Part shown: one piece after another, positions 43,616 through 53,022 of the stretch
Layout of the letters: each line of letters starts with the position of its first letter
Numbering within the stretch: position 1 is the stretch's first letter
Source: Actinotalea caeni
Lineage (GTDB): Bacteria; Actinomycetota; Actinomycetes; Actinomycetales; Beutenbergiaceae
NCBI RefSeq assembly: GCF_009733795.1
Contig: NZ_WNXX01000016.1
Coordinates: forward strand, 19,145 to 83,144
DNA length: 64,000 bases
Direction: 5' to 3'
The notes under the pieces: generated by a model
What the model saw: the letters and a program-made list of their open reading frames with translations, nothing else
Told to the model about the DNA's origin: nothing
The model's database searches: none
Program-made: the position numbers and the translations under genes

Positions 43616-45619
43616 ATGCGTCCCGAGCACCTCGCACTCTTCCGCCAGCCGAGCCGACCCGCCGTCCACCCCGACGGCACCTGGGCGGCGGTGGCGATCA
43701 GCCGGCCCGACCTCGACGAGGACGGCTACCCGAGCAGCCTGTGGCGGCTCGACCTCGGCACCGGCGAGCTGACCCCGCTCACCCACGGCACCGCCGACCG
43801 CGACCCGGCGATCTCGCCGGACGGGCGCTGGCTCGCGTTCGTGCGCGGCGGCAAGGGCGTCAAGCCACAGCTCGCACTGATGCCGACCGCCGGTGGTGAG
43901 CCGCGCGTCGTCACCGACCACCAGGGCGGTGTCGGCGGACGCCCGGAGTTCTCGCCCGACGGCACCCGCATCGCCTACACCTCGCGCGTGCCCGAGAAGG
44001 GCCGCTACGGCACCGACGAGAAGGTCGGCCCCGACGCCGAGCCGCCCCGGCTCATCACCGACTTCTCCTACCGCGCGGACGGGCTCGGCTTCCGGCTCGA
44101 CCGCCCGTCGCACGTGTTCGTCGTCGACGTCCCGCCGCTGCCGGACCCGACCGCCGACGTGCCGAGGGCCGACGAGGGCTCGGACGAGCCGGCCGCACCG
44201 ACCGGCGCCGTCGCGTCGACCGGTGTCGCGCCCGTCCAGGTGACGACCGGTCCGCTCGACCACGGCGGCCCGACCTGGCTGGACGACGGCGAGCTGCTCG
44301 TGCTCCGCGACGTCGTCGACACGCTGGGCGCCGCCCTGGTGCGGCACCCCGCGACCGCGGGCTCCGAGGGCGTCGAGATCGCGGTGCCGCACCACGGGCC
44401 CGACGACGTCGCCGTCGCCCCCGACGGCACCGTCTACCTCCTCGTGCGCGACCAGGGCGAGGACGGCTTCGACTTCATCGGCCGCTCGCCCGCGCTGTAC
44501 CGGGCACGGCTGACCGGGACGGGCTTCGAGGACGTGCAGCGGCTGACCGACCCCACGACCGAGTCGCTCACCGGCGCGGTCCTCGCCCCGGTCGCCGACG
44601 GCGTGCTGGTCACCCGCGCGCACCGCGGCACCGTGCAGCTCGTGCGGCACCCCGGCACGCCGGACGGCGCGCTCGAGGTGCTCGTCGGCGGCGACCGCGA
44701 GGTGTACGCGGCGGAGCCGGTGACCGGCGGCGGCGTGCTGGTCGCGTCGACCGGCGTCGGCACGGTCGGCGACCTCGGCCTCGTCGGCGGCGACGGCTCG
44801 CTCCGACCGCTCACCGACCTCTCCGCCCGGCTGCGCACCGAGGCCGGCGTGCACGAGCCCGTCGAGCTCGTCGTCCCGACCGACGACGGCTACGAGGTGC
44901 ACGGGTGGGTGGCGACGCCGGAGGGCGAGGGGCCGCACCCGGTGCTGCTGCTCATCCACGGCGGCCCGTTCGCCGCCTACGCGCCGACGTTCTTCGACGA
45001 GGTGCAGACCTACGTCGGGGCGGGCTACGCCGTCGTCTTCTGCAACCCGCGCGGCTCGGCGAGCTACGGGCAGGAGCACGGCCGGGCGATCATCGGCGGT
45101 TTCGGGCAGCGCGACGCCGCCGACATCCTGCAGTTCCTCGAGGGTGCTCTCGCGAGCAACCGTGCGCTCGACGGCGACCGCATCGGCGTCATGGGCGGCT
45201 CCTACGGCGGCTACATGACCGCCTGGCTCACCACGCGCGACCACCGGTGGGCGGGCGCGATCGTCGAGCGCGGCTTCCTCGACCCGGTGAGCTTCACCGG
45301 CTCCAGCGACATCGGCTGGTTCTTCGGCGGCAGGTACCTGGGCGAGGACCCCGACGCCGTCGCTGCGCAGAGCCCGATGGCGCACATCGACCAGGTGCGG
45401 ACGCCGACGCTCGTCATCCACTCCGAGCAGGACTGGCGCTGCCCGGTCGAGCAGGGGCAGCGCTGGTACGTCGGGCTCAAGCGCCAGGGCGTGCCCACCG
45501 AGCTGCTGCTGTTCCCGGGCGAGGGTCACGAGCTGTCCCGCTCCGGCACCCCCAAGCACCGGGTCGCACGGTTCGAGCACATCCTGCGGTGGTGGGCCAC
45601 GTACCTGCCGGTCGGCTGA
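43616..45619 (+). CDS. S9-family serine peptidase (prolyl oligopeptidase / acylaminoacyl-peptidase type)
   Basis: The 667-residue protein has an N-terminal beta-propeller of TolB/DPP-IV-like blades (AISPDGRWLAFVRGGKG, EFSPDGTRIAYTS) and a C-terminal alpha/beta hydrolase. The catalytic Ser is in VMGGSYGGYMTAWL, the Asp in VIHSEQDWRCPVEQG and the His in FPGEGHELSRSG. It cleaves short peptides in the cytoplasm. ATG 43616 is 7 bases after TAGGCT, so it is probably leaderless. No signal peptide is visible. Confidence 0.93.
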   Translation: MRPEHLALFRQPSRPAVHPDGTWAAVAISRPDLDEDGYPSSLWRLDLGTGELTPLTHGTADRDPAISPDGRWLAFVRGGKGVKPQLALMPTAGGEPRVVTDHQGGVGGRPEFSPDGTRIAYTSRVPEKGRYGTDEKVGPDAEPPRLITDFSYRADGLGFRLDRPSHVFVVDVPPLPDPTADVPRADEGSDEPAAPTGAVASTGVAPVQVTTGPLDHGGPTWLDDGELLVLRDVVDTLGAALVRHPATAGSEGVEIAVPHHGPDDVAVAPDGTVYLLVRDQGEDGFDFIGRSPALYRARLTGTGFEDVQRLTDPTTESLTGAVLAPVADGVLVTRAHRGTVQLVRHPGTPDGALEVLVGGDREVYAAEPVTGGGVLVASTGVGTVGDLGLVGGDGSLRPLTDLSARLRTEAGVHEPVELVVPTDDGYEVHGWVATPEGEGPHPVLLLIHGGPFAAYAPTFFDEVQTYVGAGYAVVFCNPRGSASYGQEHGRAIIGGFGQRDAADILQFLEGALASNRALDGDRIGVMGGSYGGYMTAWLTTRDHRWAGAIVERGFLDPVSFTGSSDIGWFFGGRYLGEDPDAVAAQSPMAHIDQVRTPTLVIHSEQDWRCPVEQGQRWYVGLKRQGVPTELLLFPGEGHELSRSGTPKHRVARFEHILRWWATYLPVG

Positions 45620-45656
45620 GCCGGGCTGAGGTCGGGAGCGGGCGCCGTCGCGCGCG

Positions 45657-47579
45657 TCAGCGGTAGCGGCGCCGGACGTTCTCCGCGCTCGCGGCCTCGG
45701 GCGAGGTGTCGGCGATCCACGGACCGGTGCCCTCGCTGAGGTCGAGCACACCCTGCTCGGCGAAGGTGTAGCGGCCGCCGAGGACGCCGCGCGCGACCCG
45801 CTCGTCGACGCCGTCGGTGTTCCACCACAGGTGCCGGAACAGCCGCGCCACCCGGCGCCGGGACTGCTGGCAGAAGGCGTCCGCGAGCTCGCGCGCCGCC
45901 GCCGGGTCGTGGCCGGAGCGGGCGAGGTGCTCGGTGCGGGCGCAGGTGGCGGTCATCGCGAACAGCTCCGCGCCGATGTCGACGACCCGCCCCAGGAACG
46001 CCTGCTTGCGCTCCAGCCCGCCCTGCCAGCGCGCCATCCCGTAGAAGGTGTTGCGCGCCAGCCGCCGGGAGGCGCGCTCGACGAACCGCAGGTGGTCGCC
46101 GAGCGGTCCCAGCGACGCGTACGAGCCGGGCACGTCGCCGGGGCCCACGGCGAGCCGCGGCAGCCACGTCGCGTAGAACTGGGCGGCCTCGCCGAGCGCG
46201 GCGAGCCGGGCCTCGGTGTCGGCCTCGGGGTCGACGAGAGCACCGGCGACCTGCAGGTGGGTGTCGACCGCCTCGCGCGCGATCAGCAGGTGCATGATCT
46301 CGGTCGCGCCCTCGAAGATCCGGTTGATGCGCATGTCGCGCAGCACCTGCTCCGCCCCGACCGCGCGCTCGCCGCGCGCGCGCAGCGAGTCGGCGGTCTC
46401 GTAGCCGCGGCCGCCGCGGATCTGCACCAGCTCATCGGCGCACAGCCAGGCCATCTCGCTGCACCACAGCTTCGCCAGCGCCGCCTCGATCCGGATGTCC
46501 GCGCGACCGGAGTCGGCGAGCCGACCCGCCAGGTCGACGACGCACTCCTGCGCGTACGTCGTCGCCGCGATGAAGGCGAGCTTGCTCGCGATCGCGCCGT
46601 GCTCGCCGATCGGGCGCCCCCACTGCACGCGGGCCGCCGACCACTCGCGCGCGATCTTCAGGCACCACTTGCTGCTGCCCACGCACAGCGCCGGGATCGA
46701 CAGCCGCCCGGTGTTGAGGGTCGTCAGCGCGATCTTGAGGCCCTGGCTCTCAAGGCCGATGACGTTCTCGGCAGGGACCCGCACCTGGTGGAACCGGGTG
46801 ACCCCGTTCTCGATGCCGCGCAGCCCCATGAACGCGTTGCGGCGCTCGACCGTGATGCCGGGGGAGTCGGCCTCGACGACGAACGCGGTGATCCCACCCG
46901 TGCCGTGCTCGGAGGCGGGCACCCGCGCCATGACGACGAGCAGCTCGGCCAGCACGCCGTTGGTCGTCCAGAGCTTGACGCCGTCCAGCAGGTAGTCGCC
47001 CTCGGGGGTCCGGGTGGCGGTCGTGGCGAGCCGGGCGGGGTCGGACCCGACGTCGGGCTCGGTGAGCAGGAACGCCGAGATCGCGCCCTCGGCGCAGCGG
47101 CGCAGGTAGTGCTGCTTCTGCTCCTCGGTGCCGAACTGCTTGACCGGCTCCGGCACCCCGATCGACTGGTGCGCCGAGACGAGCGCGCCGAGACTGGGGT
47201 GCACGGTGCCGATGAGCTCGAGCGCCTTGTTGTAGTGGACCTGGTCGAGCCCGACGCCGCCGTGCTCGCGCGGGATCTTCAGCCCGAAGACGCCCATCTC
47301 GACGAGCCCCTCCAGCACGTCGTCGCCGACGTGGGCGTCGCGCTCGATGGCCGCGCCGTCGACCCCGCGCAGGTGCTCGGTGAGCCGGGCCAGGTACGCC
47401 TCGCCGTGCGCGACGGCGTCGTCGTCGAGCTCGGGGTAGGGCCACACGAGGTCCGGCCGGAACCGGCCGAGGTAGAGCTCGCGCCCGAACGACGCGTGCT
47501 CCCACTCGGTCTGGCGGGCCTGCTCGGCCACGCGGCGGGCGTCACGCTCGCTGACGCGCTCGGTCTGGGCGCTGCTCAT
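45657..47579 (-). CDS. Acyl-CoA dehydrogenase (VLCAD/ACAD9-like, long C-terminal extension)
   Basis: The 640-residue flavoprotein catalyses the first step of fatty-acid beta-oxidation. Marks are AISAFLLTEPDVGSDPARLA and WTTNGVLAELLVVMARV (FAD/substrate region), VQWGRPIGEHGAIASKLAFI, the segment IRGGRGYETADSLRA and the catalytic Glu in NRIFEGATEIMHLLIAREA. About 170 residues follow the usual end (GLERKQAFLGRVVDIGAELF), as in VLCAD-type enzymes. It stands alone and is convergent with the S9 peptidase gene. Confidence 0.9.
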   Translation of the reverse strand: MSSAQTERVSERDARRVAEQARQTEWEHASFGRELYLGRFRPDLVWPYPELDDDAVAHGEAYLARLTEHLRGVDGAAIERDAHVGDDVLEGLVEMGVFGLKIPREHGGVGLDQVHYNKALELIGTVHPSLGALVSAHQSIGVPEPVKQFGTEEQKQHYLRRCAEGAISAFLLTEPDVGSDPARLATTATRTPEGDYLLDGVKLWTTNGVLAELLVVMARVPASEHGTGGITAFVVEADSPGITVERRNAFMGLRGIENGVTRFHQVRVPAENVIGLESQGLKIALTTLNTGRLSIPALCVGSSKWCLKIAREWSAARVQWGRPIGEHGAIASKLAFIAATTYAQECVVDLAGRLADSGRADIRIEAALAKLWCSEMAWLCADELVQIRGGRGYETADSLRARGERAVGAEQVLRDMRINRIFEGATEIMHLLIAREAVDTHLQVAGALVDPEADTEARLAALGEAAQFYATWLPRLAVGPGDVPGSYASLGPLGDHLRFVERASRRLARNTFYGMARWQGGLERKQAFLGRVVDIGAELFAMTATCARTEHLARSGHDPAAARELADAFCQQSRRRVARLFRHLWWNTDGVDERVARGVLGGRYTFAEQGVLDLSEGTGPWIADTSPEAASAENVRRRYR

Positions 47580-47658
47580 GTCGGCCTCCCACGTCCTCGT
47601 TCCCCCAGTGTGCGCCGGGGCGCACCCGCGCGGGGGCGGAACGGGAGCGGGGGCGGGG

Positions 47659-48084
47659 CTAGCCGGCCGTCGGCGGCAGCCGGAACCGGCGGCCGGTGAT
47701 CTCGCCGACCTGCACCTCGACGAACGTGCTCTTCCACGTCGGCGACCAGGGCGCGAGCGGCAGCGACTCCGCCCGTTCCTCCTCCTCGCCGGAGAGCACG
47801 CGCGGCCGGCCGCGGACGACGACGCTCGTGGCGACGTCGCCGCTCACCTCGTCGGTCTCGTAGGCGACGTCGTCGCTCATGTGCATGCCGAGCAGCTTGC
47901 TGCCCTCGCCGGTGCGGAACACCAGCCGGGAGCCGTCGACGACGACGTTGATCGGGGCGATGCTCACCTCGCCCGCGAGGTGGTAGGCCAGCCGGCCGAA
48001 CGGCCGACGGCGTAGGAACTCCCAGCACTCGTCCTCGCTGAGCTCGGCGACCGTGCCGTGCTCGTCGTGGTCCCAGACGGTCAT
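47659..48084 (-). CDS. Pyridoxamine 5'-phosphate oxidase-family (FMN-binding split barrel) protein
   Basis: The 141-residue protein has the split-barrel pattern seen in small F420/FMN-binding proteins: LSEDECWEFLRRRPFGRLAY, VSIAPINVVVDGSRLVFRTG, SVVVRGRPRVLSGEEE and EITGRRFRLPP at the end. Substrate and cofactor are not certain. It has an exceptionally good Shine-Dalgarno, GGAGGTGA at 48092-48099, 7 bases before the ATG. Many neighbours lack one, so it may be highly translated. Confidence 0.88.
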   Translation of the reverse strand: MTVWDHDEHGTVAELSEDECWEFLRRRPFGRLAYHLAGEVSIAPINVVVDGSRLVFRTGEGSKLLGMHMSDDVAYETDEVSGDVATSVVVRGRPRVLSGEEEERAESLPLAPWSPTWKSTFVEVQVGEITGRRFRLPPTAG

Positions 48085-48127
48085 CGCCGATCACCTCCGT
48101 GGTGGGTGCCGTGGCGGCGCTGTGCCC

Positions 48128-49057
48128 TCACGGTACGTCGCGCAGCGCCTCCGCGGAGCGGGACCATCGTCCTTCGAGCGCGGCATGATCGGCATGATCG
48201 GCATGATCGGCGGGGTCCGCGAGCTCCGCGGGTTCCACGATGGCGAGGCGGGGCCGCTTGGGCGCGCGGGCGTCGCCGGTCGAGGTGCCGCGGATGCCGC
48301 GACCGACCCAGGGGGCGACGTCGCGTCGCAGCCAGGCGCCGTGCCCGCGCAGCCGCTCCAGGGCGGGCGGAGTCTCGACGGCTGGCAGCGGCTGCTGCCA
48401 GGCGGCGTCGTCGGGCTCGAGACCGAGGCCGACCAGGGCGGCCTGCGACAGCCGGTGGTGGCCCTCGGGCGAGAGGTGGATGCGGTCGGGCGCCCACATC
48501 CGCAGGTCGGACAGCGCGGCCAGACCCCACTGGTCGAGCACGTAGCAGCCGTGGCGGCGCGCGATCGCCCCGATGTGAGCGGTGTAGACGGCCATCCGGG
48601 TGCGGGTGGCACCCAGCAGCGGCCCAGCGCCACGCGTGTCCATGCACGTGGCGAGCAGCACGTCGCACCCTGCGCCGCGAGCCCGCACCACGGCGTCCTC
48701 GAGCATCGACGCGAGCCGGTCGGGGTCGGCGCCGAGCCGCAGCACGTCGATGCCGCCGCCGACCACCGAGACCAGGTCGGGCCGCATCGCGAGCGCGGGT
48801 GGGAGCTGCTCGGCGAGGATCCGCGCCAGCCGGCGCCCGCGCACCGCGAGGTTGGCGTACCGCAGCGGCTCCGCGCCGGCGGCCACCCGCCGTCGGGACA
48901 GCGTCAGCGCCAGCCGGTCCGCCCAGCCGCGCAGCTCCGGCTCCCTCGAACCCCCGACGCTGCCCACGTCGTCGGACGCCGCGGGGTCGACGTCCCACAG
49001 GCCCTCGGTGAAGGAGTCGCCGATCGCGACGAACGACGCCCAGGGCGGGGGCGTCAC
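48128..49057 (-). CDS. SGNH/GDSL-family hydrolase
   Basis: The 309-residue protein has the GDSL block [13 protein letters not shown] (nucleophile Ser), block II near [12 protein letters not shown], block [14 protein letters not shown] in place of the more usual GxND, and block [19 protein letters not shown] (Asp and His). Such enzymes are esterases or lipases; no signal peptide is seen, so it is probably cytoplasmic. The GTG start at 49057 overlaps the ung stop by 4 bases. The C terminus has a HADHADHA stretch from 9-bp tandem repeats (around 48184-48210). Confidence 0.87.
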   Translation of the reverse strand: MTPPPWASFVAIGDSFTEGLWDVDPAASDDVGSVGGSREPELRGWADRLALTLSRRRVAAGAEPLRYANLAVRGRRLARILAEQLPPALAMRPDLVSVVGGGIDVLRLGADPDRLASMLEDAVVRARGAGCDVLLATCMDTRGAGPLLGATRTRMAVYTAHIGAIARRHGCYVLDQWGLAALSDLRMWAPDRIHLSPEGHHRLSQAALVGLGLEPDDAAWQQPLPAVETPPALERLRGHGAWLRRDVAPWVGRGIRGTSTGDARAPKRPRLAIVEPAELADPADHADHADHAALEGRWSRSAEALRDVP

Positions 49058-49782
49058 GGCAGTCGCCAGTCCACGGGCTCGGCACCCTGCTGGACGAGCA
49101 GCTCGTTGGCGCGGCTGAACGGACGCGACCCGAAGAACCCGCCGGAGGCCGACAGCGGCGACGGGTGCGGCGACGCGATCACGGGCACCTCGCCCAGCGC
49201 CGGTCGCAGCGACTGCGCGTCGCGGCCCCACAGGATCGCCACGAGCGGCGCGTCGCGCTCGACGAGAGCTGCGATCGCGGCGTCGGTGACGCGCTCCCAG
49301 CCCTTGCCGCGGTGCGACGCCGGTGCGCCGGGGCGCACGGTGAGGCACCGGTTGAGCAGGAGCACGCCGGACCGCGCCCACGGCGACAGGTCGCCGGTGC
49401 TCGGCCGCGGCACGCCCAGGTCGTCGACGAGCTCGGTGAAGATGTTCGCGAGCGAGCGCGGGATCGGCCGCACCTCGGGGCGCACCGAGAAGCTCAGCCC
49501 CATCGGGTGCCCAGGGGTGGGGTAGGGGTCCTGGCCGACGATCAGCACCCGCACCTGCTCCAGCGGTGTGGTGAACGCGCGCAGCACGTCGCGGCCGGCC
49601 GGCAGGTACTCGCGGCCGGCGGCGAGCTCGGCGCGCAGGAACTCGCCCATCGCGTGCACCTGCGGCTCGACGGGCGCGAGCGCGGCCGCCCACCCCGGGT
49701 CGACGAGCTCGCTGAGCGGGCGTGGCTGCTGCTCCCCGACCGGGCGGTCCGGGCTCGTGGAGGTCGTGGTCACGTCTCCCAC
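49054..49782 (-). CDS. ung: Uracil-DNA glycosylase
   Basis: Ung removes uracil from DNA, starting base-excision repair. The 242-residue protein has the catalytic-Asp motif [20 protein letters not shown] (Asp85), [12 protein letters not shown] and the His motif [20 protein letters not shown]. It is family 1 by these motifs. It is co-transcribed with the SGNH hydrolase gene, which overlaps its stop. Confidence 0.96.
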   Translation of the reverse strand: MGDVTTTSTSPDRPVGEQQPRPLSELVDPGWAAALAPVEPQVHAMGEFLRAELAAGREYLPAGRDVLRAFTTPLEQVRVLIVGQDPYPTPGHPMGLSFSVRPEVRPIPRSLANIFTELVDDLGVPRPSTGDLSPWARSGVLLLNRCLTVRPGAPASHRGKGWERVTDAAIAALVERDAPLVAILWGRDAQSLRPALGEVPVIASPHPSPLSASGGFFGSRPFSRANELLVQQGAEPVDWRLP

Positions 49783-49936
49783 CCTGTCAGGAGAACGGCG
49801 CGCTCGCAGCAGGCGTCGGGCGGACCCTCACGGGCGACGCGCCGGTGCCCGCGACATGCCGGGGAATGACACCGGTGTGGTTTTGCGCCTACGATGCCGA
49901 GCAAGCCCGCACGCCGAGCGTCACATGGGAGGAACG

Positions 49937-50242
49937 ATGGCCGCAGCGTCCGCAGCAGCATCGCACCCAGGCCTGCAGCAGGTCGAGGCCTCGGGCCTGA
50001 GCGAGCGGGATGCGCGCATCCTCGAGTTCGAGCGGCAGTGGTGGAAGTACGCGGGCGCCAAGGAGACGGCGATCCGCGAGCTGTTCGACATGAACGCCAC
50101 CCGGTACTACCAGATCCTCAACGCGCTGATCGACACCCCGGAGGCGCTCGCCGCCGAGCCGATGCTGGTCAAGCGCCTGCGCCGCATGCGCAGCGCACGT
50201 CAGCGGGAGCGCTCGGCGCGCCGTCTCGGCGGCGACCTGTAG
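49937..50242 (+). CDS. DUF3263 family protein
   Basis: The 101-residue protein matches DUF3263, small actinobacterial proteins with a helix-turn-helix-like core: LSERDARILEFERQWWKYAG, then KETAIRELFDMNATRYYQIL and a basic C terminus. A DNA-binding role is plausible but unproven. The ATG at 49937 has GGAGGAA upstream, and TACGAT at 49889-49894 is a likely -10. It precedes a LytR_C protein, a pairing also seen in other actinobacteria. Confidence 0.87.
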   Translation: MAAASAAASHPGLQQVEASGLSERDARILEFERQWWKYAGAKETAIRELFDMNATRYYQILNALIDTPEALAAEPMLVKRLRRMRSARQRERSARRLGGDL

Positions 50243-50268
50243 CCCCTCGGCTCCCGTAGCCTTCGGGT

Positions 50269-50889
50269 GTGAGCAGCAGGGAGGACTACCCGTACCCCGA
50301 GGACGAGTTCGACGTGCTCGGGGCCGACAGGGTCCCTCAGGGTGTGCACCGGGCGCCGCTGCCGCGGTGGCGGCAGCTGCTCCCCTTCCTCATCGTGCTC
50401 GTGCTGGCGCCGACGCTCGCGTTCGTCGCGGTGCGCGCGCTCAGCGGTGACGACGGCGACCCGAGCGCCGGTGGGCCCGCCACCAGCCAGGAGCCGACGA
50501 GCGAGGAGACGACCGCCGAGGCCGGTGACGAGGAGACGACGACCGACCCCGGCACCGACGAGCCCTCGACCGAGGAGCCGAGCTCCGAGGAGCCTGGCAC
50601 CGAGGTCGACCGCAGCATCCAGATCTGGGTGCTCAACGGCTCCGGCGTCGGCGGCCTGGCGGCCGACACCGTCGCCGTGCTCGAGGAGGACGGCTGGCTC
50701 GACGCCAACGCCGCCGACTACGGGCGTGCCCAGCCGAGCAGCACGACGCTCTTCTACGACAACCCCGACCAGGCCGAGGCGGCCGAAGCGGTCGGGGAGC
50801 TGCTCGGCATCACGAACCTCGTCGAGAGCTCCGACGCCGCCGACGGCGACATCGTCATCGTGCTGCGCGGCGACTTCACGCTGCCCTGA
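50269..50889 (+). CDS. LytR C-terminal-domain (LytR_C) membrane protein
   Basis: The 206-residue protein has a short cytoplasmic start, one membrane helix (about residues 37-57), an acidic Thr/Glu/Ser-rich linker and the LytR_C domain (IQIWVLNGSGVGGLAADTVAV, then TTLFYDNPDQAEAAEAVGEL). The LCP catalytic domain found in full LytR proteins is absent. The protein is probably exposed outside the cell and could help in cell-wall polymer attachment. GTG 50269 lies 6 bases after TAGCCT. Confidence 0.88.
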   Translation: MSSREDYPYPEDEFDVLGADRVPQGVHRAPLPRWRQLLPFLIVLVLAPTLAFVAVRALSGDDGDPSAGGPATSQEPTSEETTAEAGDEETTTDPGTDEPSTEEPSSEEPGTEVDRSIQIWVLNGSGVGGLAADTVAVLEEDGWLDANAADYGRAQPSSTTLFYDNPDQAEAAEAVGELLGITNLVESSDAADGDIVIVLRGDFTLP

Positions 50890-50907
50890 CCGCACCGGCG
50901 GAGGGGC

Positions 50908-52212
50908 TCAGCGGCCCTCGAGCTCGGCGACAGTGAGGACGACGAGCGCGCAGGTCCACGCCAGCGGCGCCGGGCCCGCCGGCTCGTTCTGCGCGTTCAC
51001 CTTCTCCGGGAGCGCCCCGAGGGGGGTGCGGTGCGCCGCCAGCCAGTCGAGCCACTCCCGGGCACCGTCCTCGTCGCCGGTCGAGGCCGACGCGAGCGCG
51101 TAGAGCGCGGTCTCAGGGGTCCACGACAGGTTGAGCTCGCGCCAGCTCCCGCCCGGCGCCAGGCCACCCGCAGGGCGCATCATCGACGGCATCGACGCCT
51201 GCCACGCCTCGACCGCGCCCGGCAGCGGCGCGGGCTGGTACGGCGGCAGCAGGAAGGCGCTCGCGGCATCGGCGGGGGAGGGTCCCGGGTAGCGGCCGTA
51301 GCCGTAGCGGCCGAAGTGGTCGACGACGGCCTCCCGGCTGCGGTCGGCGGCATCGCGGACCGTCGCGGCGGTCGTGCCGTCGCCCGCGAGCTCGTGCAGC
51401 CGGGCCGAGGCCTCCAGACCCGCCAGCACGGGGGCCGCCGTGCCGAGCGTGACCACCCGCTCCCGGTGCTCCCAGTAGTCCGGCGAGGCGGGCGGCAGCG
51501 CGCGCCGTCCGCTCACCTGGGAGAGCAGGAACGCCGTCGAGCGCTCACGTAGCGGGGCGAACCGCTCGAGGAGGTCGGCACGGTCCGCGGCGGGCGCCGC
51601 GTCGAGAACCGCAGCGGTCGCCCACATCGCCCACCCGGTGCCGTCGGTCTGCGGCAGCCGGCCGTCCGGCGGCCCGGAGCCGTCCGGGACGTAGCGAGCC
51701 TCGAAGCGCCCGTCGGTGCCCTGGACGCGCTGCAGGTACTCCAGGACGCCCACGGCGTCGTCGAGGTGCCCGGCGGCGGCGAACGCGACCGCGACGAACG
51801 CGGCGTCGCGCGGCCAGACGTAGCGCCAGTTCACGTTCATCGCGGCGAGCGGGGCGCCGTCGCCCGTCAGCACCTTGAGGTCGAGCAGGGCGTCGGCGAC
51901 CAGGTGCGCATAGGCGCCCTCGGGCAGCCACCCGGACGCGAGCCACTCGCGCTGCTCGTGCGCCAGCGTGAGCGCGGCCGCGGTCTCCTCCGGGGTGGCG
52001 TCGTCCGGCGGCGTCAGCACGCGGGAGCCGGGCAGGTAGGTCGCGCCCGAGCCCGCGGGCAGCAGCTGCACCGCGCCCGAGGGGTCGACGCCGACACCGT
52101 CGGCGTAGGAGCCGGCCTCGTCGCGTCGGGGGCGCTCGTACAGCGCGGCGGCGCTCACGAGCGCGACGACGACGGCTGCGAGCAGGACCCGAGAGACGAT
52201 CCGGCGGCGCAT
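50908..52212 (-). CDS. GH15/glucoamylase-like (alpha,alpha)6-barrel protein
   Basis: The 434-residue protein has an N-terminal membrane or signal helix and then an alpha/alpha barrel with glucoamylase-like motifs: MNVNWRYVWPRDAAFVAVAF, LPQTDGTGWAMWAT and ELNLSWTPETALYALAS near the end, whose Glu could be the catalytic base. It is probably secreted or anchored and acts on glucans or glucosides. The ATG at 52212 lies 6 bases after TACACT on the minus strand, a leaderless layout. The substrate is not certain. Confidence 0.8.
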   Translation of the reverse strand: MRRRIVSRVLLAAVVVALVSAAALYERPRRDEAGSYADGVGVDPSGAVQLLPAGSGATYLPGSRVLTPPDDATPEETAAALTLAHEQREWLASGWLPEGAYAHLVADALLDLKVLTGDGAPLAAMNVNWRYVWPRDAAFVAVAFAAAGHLDDAVGVLEYLQRVQGTDGRFEARYVPDGSGPPDGRLPQTDGTGWAMWATAAVLDAAPAADRADLLERFAPLRERSTAFLLSQVSGRRALPPASPDYWEHRERVVTLGTAAPVLAGLEASARLHELAGDGTTAATVRDAADRSREAVVDHFGRYGYGRYPGPSPADAASAFLLPPYQPAPLPGAVEAWQASMPSMMRPAGGLAPGGSWRELNLSWTPETALYALASASTGDEDGAREWLDWLAAHRTPLGALPEKVNAQNEPAGPAPLAWTCALVVLTVAELEGR

Positions 52213-52488
52213 CGGCCCAGTGTAGGGAGGCCCACGGGTGGCGGCGCCGCGCCGGGCGGCGTCGACGCGCGCGGGCTTCCGCGTGCCCGTCGCAAGCGGC
52301 GCCGGGCGGGTGCGTGCCGGGTCGGCTGGTGCCCGCCGCGGGCAGCACCGGGTTCGCGGGCGCCGGTGTCGTCGGGTCGGGTCCGCTGCCCGCGACCCGC
52401 GACGGCGCGTGGGCAGGTCCGCCAGGGGACATCGGGGATCCGACCAGCGGTGGATGCCCGCGCGGCGGGGCCCTCCTACCATCGGGCC
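52213..52488. other. Intergenic stretch between two divergent leaderless promoters
   Basis: Besides the -10 hexamers TACACT (minus strand, 52224-52219) and TACCAT (52477-52482) at its two ends, I see no gene, tRNA or clear repeat. The sequence is uniformly GC-rich. Confidence 0.5.
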
Positions 52489-53022
52489 GTGCCACCGCCC
52501 TCGACGACGCCCGCGCGCGCGAGCACCCGGCCGGACCTGCGGGACGCCGTCGACGACCCGACGGGCGCGGGAGCAGCGGCGGGCGGCCCTCGCCGGCGGG
52601 TGCGCACCGGCTGGCGGCTGCTCGTCGGGCTGGCGATGCTCGCCGTGCTCGTGACCGCCCAGCTCACGCGCGGCGACGACTGGTTCCCGCTCGGGACGCT
52701 CGGGCAGTACGCCTACCCCCGCGACCCCGACGGCGTCGTCGTCAACACCTACCTCACCGCCACCACCACCACGGGCGAGGAGGTCCGGATCGGTCTCACC
52801 GCGCGCTCGGCCGGGGTCACGCGGGTCGAGCTCGAGGTGGCGCTCGGCGACCTGCACGACGACCCGAGCATGCTCGCCGGCATCGCCGAGGTGTGGGAGG
52901 CCAACCACCCGGGGGTCGAGCTGGCCACGATGACGGTCCGGCAGACCCTGCACCAGATGGCCGACGGCGCGCTCGCCGCGCCGCCCGAGGAGCGGGTCGT
53001 GCTCACCTGGGAGGTGCCGTGA
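52489..53022 (+). CDS. Single-pass membrane protein of unknown function, partner of the HTTM gene
   Basis: The 177-residue protein has one membrane helix (about residues 42-58) and an extracellular domain (TYLTATTTTGEEVRIGLTAR, ending in EERVVLTWEVP). I do not recognise the family. The GTG start lies 6 bases after TACCAT. Its stop overlaps the HTTM gene by 4 bases, so the two proteins probably work together. Confidence 0.75.
   Translation: MPPPSTTPARASTRPDLRDAVDDPTGAGAAAGGPRRRVRTGWRLLVGLAMLAVLVTAQLTRGDDWFPLGTLGQYAYPRDPDGVVVNTYLTATTTTGEEVRIGLTARSAGVTRVELEVALGDLHDDPSMLAGIAEVWEANHPGVELATMTVRQTLHQMADGALAAPPEERVVLTWEVP

Noticed and set aside
48184..48210. The 9-bp tandem repeats ATGATCGGC as a regulatory repeat
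   Set aside because: They lie inside the SGNH hydrolase gene and are in frame (HAD units), so simple coding slippage explains them.
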